A stretch of DNA of 43,373 nucleotides from Candidatus Pullilachnospira stercoravium (lineage in GTDB: Bacteria > Bacillota > Clostridia > Lachnospirales > Lachnospiraceae): positions 1-43,373 of the forward strand of contig DVON01000027.1 in assembly GCA_018713585.1 (NCBI GenBank), written 5' to 3'. A program made the position numbers and the translations under genes. Positions within the stretch are counted from its first letter, which is position 1, and each line of letters opens with the position of its first letter. The notes under the pieces are model-generated. The model made no database searches and was not told where the DNA came from. It worked only from the letters and a program-made list of their open reading frames with translations. Of the stretch, positions 37,222 to 43,373 are shown piece after piece.

Positions 37222-38475
37222 CTACTGCCGGTACTGGCGGGGGGTAAGGCCCGTATACTTTTTAAAAACCCGGGAAAAATAACTCTGGTCCTCAAACCCG
37301 GCGGCGATGGCGATATCCACGATGGTATAATCCGTATTAGCCAGAAGCCGTTTGCTTTCCTCCACCCGGACCATGTTGAGATATTCCTTGAAGGAAGATC
37401 CCGTGGACTGTTTGAACATGGATGAAAAATAAGCGGCGTTCAGATGCACATGGCCTGCCACCTCCTCCAGGGTCAGATTCTCGGTAAAATGCCGGGATAT
37501 GTACTGGATAGCCTTCTTGATAATCTCATGATTCTTGGCCGGAATATAGTCAAACATATTGGCGGTAAAGGCATCCAGGACCTCCTGCAGCTTATAGCAG
37601 AGATCGTCCAGATTCTGGATCTCCTGCAGATTTTTCAGGAAATGATTGTTCAGCTTCAGGATCGTATCGTTGGTGGCTCCTCCCTCGATGGCCGCCCTTG
37701 ACAACAGAGAACACAGCTCGATGGCCCTCGTCTTAATCACCTCAAGATTGTTTCCCTCCGCGAAAAACACGTAGCCCAGCAGTTCGTTCAGCAATGCCTT
37801 CGCCTGAACGGAATCTCCCGTTTTCACCTTGGTAATCAGTTCCTGCTCCTTTTCATAGGGATACTGGGAAGGCGCCAGAGAACTGAAGCTTTTATACCGC
37901 TGAATGGACTCGTTGATCAGGGACTGCTGCTGAAGCTTTTCCTGATTGATCACAAACTGCTGATAGCTGTCGGAAATCAGCCCCGAAAACATATAATACA
38001 GAAGATGACTGATCTGCGTCACCTTCGCCGGAGGGACCACCGGAAGGGAATGGGACAGCTCATACAGTTCCAGAAGATCATCGGTGGGAATGGGATACCG
38101 GCGGCTCAGATCCGAAATCAGAAGCGAGTCCGGGTCATCCATCAGAAACGGCCCCACCAGAACCGAACCGAAAAGCGCGTTTTTGTTAATCAGTGGAAAA
38201 ACAATGTGATTCAGACTGGCATGACAGGCAAAAATGTACGTCTCCCCCAGGTCCATCGCCCGCTTTCCCGCGCTGACATGCAGATCCCTGCAGTTCTCAC
38301 TGTCCGGCAGATACTTTTTAAACAGGCTGCAGAAGGAGGCAGTCTGCCCCTGCGCGACCAGAATCTGACCGGTGTCGTCGATAACCTGAATGGGCAGCTC
38401 CACACAGCTGTAGAAAGCCTTCAGCATATCAGAAAGTCTCTGCTTTTCCACAATCGTATAAAGATATGGTACCAT
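37222..38475 (-). CDS. PocR-domain AraC family regulator
   Basis: 417 aa; FYSCVELPIQVIDDTGQILVAQGQTASFCSLFKKYLPDSENC...GPFLMDD sensor; HTH LTLEEVAGHVHLNAAYFSSMFKQSTGSSFKEYLN...DQSYFSRVFKKYTGLTPRQYRQ. Confidence 0.9.
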   Translation of the reverse strand: MVPYLYTIVEKQRLSDMLKAFYSCVELPIQVIDDTGQILVAQGQTASFCSLFKKYLPDSENCRDLHVSAGKRAMDLGETYIFACHASLNHIVFPLINKNALFGSVLVGPFLMDDPDSLLISDLSRRYPIPTDDLLELYELSHSLPVVPPAKVTQISHLLYYMFSGLISDSYQQFVINQEKLQQQSLINESIQRYKSFSSLAPSQYPYEKEQELITKVKTGDSVQAKALLNELLGYVFFAEGNNLEVIKTRAIELCSLLSRAAIEGGATNDTILKLNNHFLKNLQEIQNLDDLCYKLQEVLDAFTANMFDYIPAKNHEIIKKAIQYISRHFTENLTLEEVAGHVHLNAAYFSSMFKQSTGSSFKEYLNMVRVEESKRLLANTDYTIVDIAIAAGFEDQSYFSRVFKKYTGLTPRQYRQ

Positions 38476-38662
38476 TTATACACCTCCTCAAGTCCGTCAC
38501 TGCTTCCATGTTCCATTATAGCACGGAAAAGTATATAAAAAAAGTGCTTACATTCCAAAATAAATCCAATATTTTGACGGGATTCGGCGATAAAATGAGT
38601 ACACATGGAAAACAAAATAACGAAATCCAAAAAAATCAAAAAACTGTAGGAGGATGATTGAA

Positions 38663-39307
38663 ATGGCAATTATTCAGGAAATTTCAGAGTATCTGCAGAA
38701 AGGCCGCGCGAAAAACGTGAAAGCTCTGGTGCAGCAGGCGCTGGACGAGGGAATGGATCCCAAACAGATTCTCAACGAGGGACTTCTGGACGGAATGATG
38801 ATTATCGGCGGCAAATTCAAACGCAACGAAATCTTCGTTCCCGAGGTACTGGTGGCAGCCCGTGCTCTGAACGCAGGACTGAATATTCTGGAGCCCAAGC
38901 TGGTGGAAGTTGGAAATGAACCCGTGGGACGGGCGGTTGTCGGCACCGTAAGAGGCGACCTGCACGATATCGGAAAGAATCTGGTGGTTATGATGCTGAA
39001 GGGCGCAGGTTTTGAAATCTGCGATATGGGCGTGGATGTGGCGCCGGAAGCCTTCATTGACAAGGCAGAGGAGATCCATGCGGATGTCATCTGTATGTCC
39101 GCGCTGCTGACCACCACCATGACCAATATGGAAGATGTCATCACCGAACTGAAAAACCGCAATCTGCGGGACAAATACATCGTTATGGTTGGAGGCGCCC
39201 CGGTAAACGACAGCTTCGCGCAGCAGATCGGCGCGGATTACTATACGCCGGATGCCGCTACTGCGGCGGAAGTAGCCAAAAAGGCGGTTCTGGAAAAAGC
39301 CGAATAA
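38663..39307 (+). CDS. Methyltransferase cognate corrinoid protein (B12-binding)
   Basis: MAIIQEISEYLQKGRAKNVKALVQQALDEGMDPKQILNEGLLDGMMIIGGKFKRNEIFVPEVLVAARALNAG; GTVRGDLHDIGKNLVVMMLKGAGFEICDMGVDV is the B12-binding DxHxxG motif. Confidence 0.95.
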   Translation: MAIIQEISEYLQKGRAKNVKALVQQALDEGMDPKQILNEGLLDGMMIIGGKFKRNEIFVPEVLVAARALNAGLNILEPKLVEVGNEPVGRAVVGTVRGDLHDIGKNLVVMMLKGAGFEICDMGVDVAPEAFIDKAEEIHADVICMSALLTTTMTNMEDVITELKNRNLRDKYIVMVGGAPVNDSFAQQIGADYYTPDAATAAEVAKKAVLEKAE

Positions 39308-39327
39308 TTTATTGGAAGTGAAAAGAG

Positions 39328-41553
39328 ATGAATGGTCACAAAGTTCTGAATCAGCTGCAGTTTCAAATTGACAAGGAAAAAGTATTCGCACAGCTTCACT
39401 GTACGCCCGACTCCCCTTCTTATGAGGAAATGGAGGAGACGTATCAGGAAATTCTGCCGGAAATCTCCCGGCTGTGCAGTCCTCTGGGACTGCTGGGTCA
39501 GGGCACGGTTCCGGCTTCCTGCCGGATCGATGGGGAAGGCCAGGATATGGACGCCATATTCCTGCTGCTGACCATCGGCCAGGAGGTCAGCGATTACAGC
39601 ACCCGGGCTTTCGCGGAGGGGGACTATGTAAAGGGACTGATGTCCGATGCCATGGGCGACGCGGCCCTGTTTTCCCTGGAAGCGGCAAGTCTTAAAGCGC
39701 TGCAGGACACCTGCAGAGCCTGGGGCATCGGTATTCAGCGCAGACTGGAGGCACCTCAGGATCTTCGCATGGAAATTCAGAAAGAAGCGCTGCAGCAGAC
39801 AGAGGCGGACAAGCTCCTCGGTCTTGAAATCACGGAAGGATATATGTACCGTCCTCTGAAAACCAGCTGCAACGTTTTTGTGACCACCGCGGACACTTCC
39901 GTATTCCGGGCCGGCCATAACTGCAGAAAATGTCCAAACCTCACCTGTGGTTTCCGGTCGGTGGAACCGGTGCAGGTGACGGTGCAGAAAGGCGGTTCCA
40001 GGGACTGCCCGCCGGAAACGGCAGCGGTTTTCTCCACCACCGGCGGCATCATGGACGGTCTGCACGCCCAGGGCGTTTCCCTCCGGGCGGACTGCGGAGG
40101 CGCCGGCCGCTGTGGAAAATGCCGCGTCCGCGTCCTTGACGGCCATCTGGACATTACGGCGGAGGACCGGTCCGTATTTTCTCCGGAAGAGCTGGAGGAC
40201 GGGTGGCGCCTTGCCTGCAGGGCAATGCCGGATGAGGACGTCACTTTGTGGATACCCAACAACCAGGAAAAAGAAATTCTCACGGTCACCGATTATCAGG
40301 GCCAGGAGGGCACGGATTTCCAGAAAGGACAGCCCCGGCAGGCAGAGGATCTTCCCCGGAACGGTTCCTGCGCGGCGGCAGTGGATATCGGCACGACCAC
40401 CATCGCCATTCAGCTGAAGGGGCCGCAGATATCGGATGTTTTCTCCGCGCTGAATCCCCAGAGGGCATACGGGGCGGACGTGATTTCCCGGATTCAGGCT
40501 GCCATTCAGGGAAACGGGCAGGCCATGCTGGAGCAGATACGGTCAGCCATCCACGAAGGACTTCAAACCCTGCTGCAGCGTAACCACATGGACTGGTCCG
40601 TACTGTCGCAGCTTACAGTGGCAGGCAATACCACCATGATCCATCTTCTGATGGGATATCCCTGCGATGGTCTGGGCAGCGCTCCCTTTACGCCCTATGA
40701 AATCAAAGATCTGCACTTCTCACTGAAGGACTGGTTTGCGGAGGCTTCCGAAAAGACTGCGGTACATATTTACCCGGGAATTTCCACTTTCGTGGGAGCC
40801 GATATCGTGGCCGGAATCTGCGCGCTGGACATTTCTTCCAGCGAAAAACCCGTGATGCTGATCGACCTGGGCACCAACGGCGAAATGGCTCTGGGAAACC
40901 GTGACCGGCTTCTGGTGACCTCCGTGGCCGCAGGCCCCGCCTTTGAGGGTGGAAATATCATCTGCGGAACCGGAAGCATCCCCGGCGCCGTATGCAGCGC
41001 TCAGTGGGAAAACGGGGGTCTGAAAATCGGAACCATACAGGACGCGCCGCCGGAAGGTATCTGCGGCACTGGCGCCGTGGAAATCATCGCGGAGCTGGTG
41101 AAGGCGGAAATCATCGATGAAACCGGCAGAATGGAGGAGCCCTGGTTTACAGAGGGGTACCCGGTTGCCAAAAGCAGCGCGGGCAGCGACATCCGTCTGT
41201 ACCAGAAAGATATCCGGGAACTGCAGCTGGCCAAAGCGGCAGTCCGGGCCGGAATCGAGACGCTTCTGGAAAAATACGGAATCAGCGCCAATGATGTGGC
41301 CTGCATCTATGTGGCCGGCGGCTTCGGCTACAGCCTGGATTTTGAAAAGGCAGAAGCCATCGGAATGTTTCCGGAGGAATTCTCCGGCAGAATCCGCGCC
41401 GTAGGCAACAGCGCACTGAAAGGGGCAGCCCTCCTTCTGGATCAACCCGAAAAAATGGAAGAAGCCGGAAGGGCAGCCAGGATAGCTGAAGAGGTTTCTC
41501 TCAGCAATGACCGGGGCTTTCAGGAGGCCTATATGGACAGTATGTTTTTCTGA
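39328..41553 (+). CDS. Corrinoid protein reactivator: MetH-activation-like domain + 2Fe-2S ferredoxin + ASKHA (DUF4445/RACo) fusion
   Basis: 741 aa; N-terminal TIGQEVSDYSTRAFAEGDYVKGLMSDAMGD and CRKCPNLTCGFR; ferredoxin CGGAGRCGKCRVRVLDG; AVDIGTTTIAIQLKG, LTVAGNTTMIHLLMG, MLIDLGTNGEMALGN. Confidence 0.9.
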   Translation: MNGHKVLNQLQFQIDKEKVFAQLHCTPDSPSYEEMEETYQEILPEISRLCSPLGLLGQGTVPASCRIDGEGQDMDAIFLLLTIGQEVSDYSTRAFAEGDYVKGLMSDAMGDAALFSLEAASLKALQDTCRAWGIGIQRRLEAPQDLRMEIQKEALQQTEADKLLGLEITEGYMYRPLKTSCNVFVTTADTSVFRAGHNCRKCPNLTCGFRSVEPVQVTVQKGGSRDCPPETAAVFSTTGGIMDGLHAQGVSLRADCGGAGRCGKCRVRVLDGHLDITAEDRSVFSPEELEDGWRLACRAMPDEDVTLWIPNNQEKEILTVTDYQGQEGTDFQKGQPRQAEDLPRNGSCAAAVDIGTTTIAIQLKGPQISDVFSALNPQRAYGADVISRIQAAIQGNGQAMLEQIRSAIHEGLQTLLQRNHMDWSVLSQLTVAGNTTMIHLLMGYPCDGLGSAPFTPYEIKDLHFSLKDWFAEASEKTAVHIYPGISTFVGADIVAGICALDISSSEKPVMLIDLGTNGEMALGNRDRLLVTSVAAGPAFEGGNIICGTGSIPGAVCSAQWENGGLKIGTIQDAPPEGICGTGAVEIIAELVKAEIIDETGRMEEPWFTEGYPVAKSSAGSDIRLYQKDIRELQLAKAAVRAGIETLLEKYGISANDVACIYVAGGFGYSLDFEKAEAIGMFPEEFSGRIRAVGNSALKGAALLLDQPEKMEEAGRAARIAEEVSLSNDRGFQEAYMDSMFF

Positions 41554-41597
41554 TTTTTAAACAATAAAAATTATTTCAAAAAATTTGTAAATTCTTA

Positions 41598-41626
41598 TTG
41601 ACTTTTGTCCTGACCTTTGGTATAGT
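41598..41626 (+). promoter_or_regulatory. Putative sigma-A promoter for tRNA-Thr
   Basis: TTGACT(41598-41603)-17-TATAGT(41621-41626). Confidence 0.75.
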
Positions 41627-41676
41627 ATCTAACTGTAGCGAGCAGATAACAAAAAAACAACAGAAACTGTTCGCGT

Positions 41677-41749
41677 GCTGCCTTGGCTCAGTTGGTAGAG
41701 CGTCGCCTTGGTAAGGCGGAGGTCGGCGGTTCAAATCCGCTAGGCAGCT
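41677..41749 (+). tRNA. tRNA-Thr (anticodon GGT)
   Basis: Cloverleaf: acceptor GCTGCCT/AGGCAGC, D-arm GCTC..GAGC, anticodon loop TTGGTAA, T-arm GCGGTTCAAATCCGC. Confidence 0.95.
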
Positions 41750-41755
41750 TCTCAA

Positions 41756-41788
41756 AGGAACTTCTGAATATCAGAAGTTCCTTTTTTG
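41756..41788 (+). terminator. Intrinsic terminator after tRNA-Thr
   Basis: GGAACTTCTGA-atat-TCAGAAGTTCC TTTTTT. Confidence 0.9.
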
Positions 41789-41801
41789 TTTCTGTCAGCA
41801 G

Positions 41802-41847
41802 AAGAAGGGAAGGATCGCCGCAAATGCAGGATCCTTCCCTTCTTCAT
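41802..41847. terminator. Hairpin at the 3' end of the CNNM/CorC gene
   Basis: GAAGAAGGGAAGGATC...GATCCTTCCCTTCTTC, 16-bp arms. Confidence 0.7.
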
Positions 41848-41871
41848 TCATGACATAAGAAACCCGGATGT

Positions 41872-43191
41872 TTACTCCTCCTCTTCCTCTTCTGTCATTT
41901 CACGCTTCGTCACCGTTGTCTCCATCACCCGATGATTTTCCACTGTATGCACCTGAATTTCCAGCGACTCATATTCGCAGGAAAACTGTTCCCCATTGCG
42001 GGGTACTTTTCCGATCAGGCCGCAGATAAATCCGCTGAAGGTGTCATACGTATCCGTGGGAAGCTCCACCTCCAACGCATCTGACACATCTTCCAAATCA
42101 GCATAACCGCGAACCTTCCATGTATTTTCTCCGATCTTCTCCACGGCCAGAGGCATCGGGGCCTCCTCCGTCTCATAAAGCTCACCCACCAGGGCCTCCA
42201 TCAGATCGTGAAGGGTGATAATTCCGGAAATTCCGCCGTACTCATCAATAACCGCAGCAAAATAATTTCTGCTTTTCTGCATATTCTGAAAAAGTACATT
42301 AGCCTTCATGGTCTCCGGCACCAGATCCACCTGATCCACCGCATGCTCCAGGATATATTCCCTGGATTTTCCTCTCATGCGGAAATAATCCTTGGTATTG
42401 AGCACTCCACGAATATCATCAATACTCTCCCCACATACCGGGAAAAACGTATGGCGGCTCTCATGAATGGTCTCCTCCCACTGGGCATCGTCATCCTCCA
42501 GAGACAAATACACCACATCCAGCCGGTGGGTGCAAAGTTCCAGTACGGAGATATCGTCAAATTCGAAAACGTTCTGAATCATCTCCGTTTCCTGGGCGTC
42601 AATATTCCCCTGTTCATTTCCCGTGGTCAGAAGCATCCTGATCTCCTCTTCGGAAACCTGCTCCTCCTGCTCCTCCGGATCAATACCGATCAGGCGCAGC
42701 ACCCCATTGGTGGAAACTGTCAGCAGGAAAACCAGCGGGGCAAATGCTTTGGACACTGCGTAAAGCATCCCGGACATACCCAGTGCCATGGCTTCTGTTT
42801 TCTTCATGGCAATCCGTTTGGGCACCAGCTCTCCAAATACCAGGTTGAAATATGCCAGAATAACGGTAATCAGAAGAACCACCACAGAACGCATCACCTT
42901 TTCCGGCGCGTGAATCCCCAGGCTGACCAGCGCATCAACCACCGGTCCGGCAAAGTTCTCCGCGGCGAAAGCACTTCCCAGCAGGCCGGCCATGGTAATG
43001 GCCACCTGGATGGTGGAAAGAAATCTGGCCGGCTGCTCTGTCAGCTTTGAAAGCTTAATGGCTTTCTTATTGCCGTCCTCCGCCATTTTTTTCAGTTTTG
43101 TTTCGTTCATGGAGATCACGGCGATCTCCGCGCTTGCAAAGACTGCATTCAGCGCAATCAGCACAACCTGCAGTATTACTGCTCCTATCAT
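41872..43191 (-). CDS. Hemolysin/CorC (CNNM-CBS) family protein
   Basis: 439 aa; IALNAVFASAEIAVISMNETKLKKMAEDGNKKAIKL, FGELVPKRIAMKKTEAMAL, FAAVIDEYGGISGIITLHDLMEALVGEL. Confidence 0.95.
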   Translation of the reverse strand: MIGAVILQVVLIALNAVFASAEIAVISMNETKLKKMAEDGNKKAIKLSKLTEQPARFLSTIQVAITMAGLLGSAFAAENFAGPVVDALVSLGIHAPEKVMRSVVVLLITVILAYFNLVFGELVPKRIAMKKTEAMALGMSGMLYAVSKAFAPLVFLLTVSTNGVLRLIGIDPEEQEEQVSEEEIRMLLTTGNEQGNIDAQETEMIQNVFEFDDISVLELCTHRLDVVYLSLEDDDAQWEETIHESRHTFFPVCGESIDDIRGVLNTKDYFRMRGKSREYILEHAVDQVDLVPETMKANVLFQNMQKSRNYFAAVIDEYGGISGIITLHDLMEALVGELYETEEAPMPLAVEKIGENTWKVRGYADLEDVSDALEVELPTDTYDTFSGFICGLIGKVPRNGEQFSCEYESLEIQVHTVENHRVMETTVTKREMTEEEEEE

Positions 43192-43252
43192 ATGTTATCC
43201 TCCATTATAAATAATTTGTCATGTTAATCCTTGCATGGTTTTCATGCAAAAC

Positions 43253-43304
43253 CGCAAAAAGGTATAGCCTGTACCTGAAATTCATGCACAAGCTATACCT
43301 TTAT
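43253..43304 (-). terminator. Terminator-like hairpin near right edge
   Basis: AAAAAGGTATAGC...GCTATACCTTTAT inverted repeat. Confidence 0.55.
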
Positions 43305-43373
43305 ATATCCATAACATGACATGGAGTTTTTAAAATAGCTGCAGTTGCAGGTTCGCCATCACTGTCGCTGTCC

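Overview
This 43.4 kb window looks like a chromosome segment from a Firmicute, probably Lachnospiraceae/Blautia-like (inferred from gene content and style; not tested). Most of it is core or semi-core metabolism: a citX-citG edge; M24 peptidase and O-acetylhomoserine sulfhydrylase; a coaBC / ECF S-component / coaX / feoA / feoB / Cys-rich small protein run; a DUF2298 membrane protein with a GT2 and an AraC regulator; hexuronate genes (uxuA, fructuronate reductase-like, uxaC); an ABC exporter-like protein; a solitary HicB-like protein; a membrane pyrophosphatase; an M42 peptidase; a livJHMGF operon with a cytidylate-kinase-like gene; GH51 arabinofuranosidase with AraC regulators; a corrinoid methyl-transfer cassette; tRNA-Thr(GGT); and a CNNM/CorC-family protein. 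I found no transposase, CRISPR array, rRNA or prophage. The best second-look items are: (1) a structured leader upstream of the pyrophosphatase, with a consensus promoter, a closing stem, an inner hairpin, a possible antiterminator and an intrinsic terminator; (2) an ABC exporter ORF with an in-frame deletion removing Walker A and the Q-loop; (3) three small dispersed repeat families, including a 143-bp element with near-perfect terminal inverted repeats whose two full copies differ by an exact inversion of a hairpin loop, and a 44-48 bp repeat that carries the ribosome-binding site of several genes; (4) a methyltransferase/corrinoid cassette whose reactivator has a MetH-activation-like domain fused to a ferredoxin-ASKHA activator; (5) a ~52-bp intergenic tandem repeat. 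All calls come from reading the sequence and the ORF track; no database search was run.
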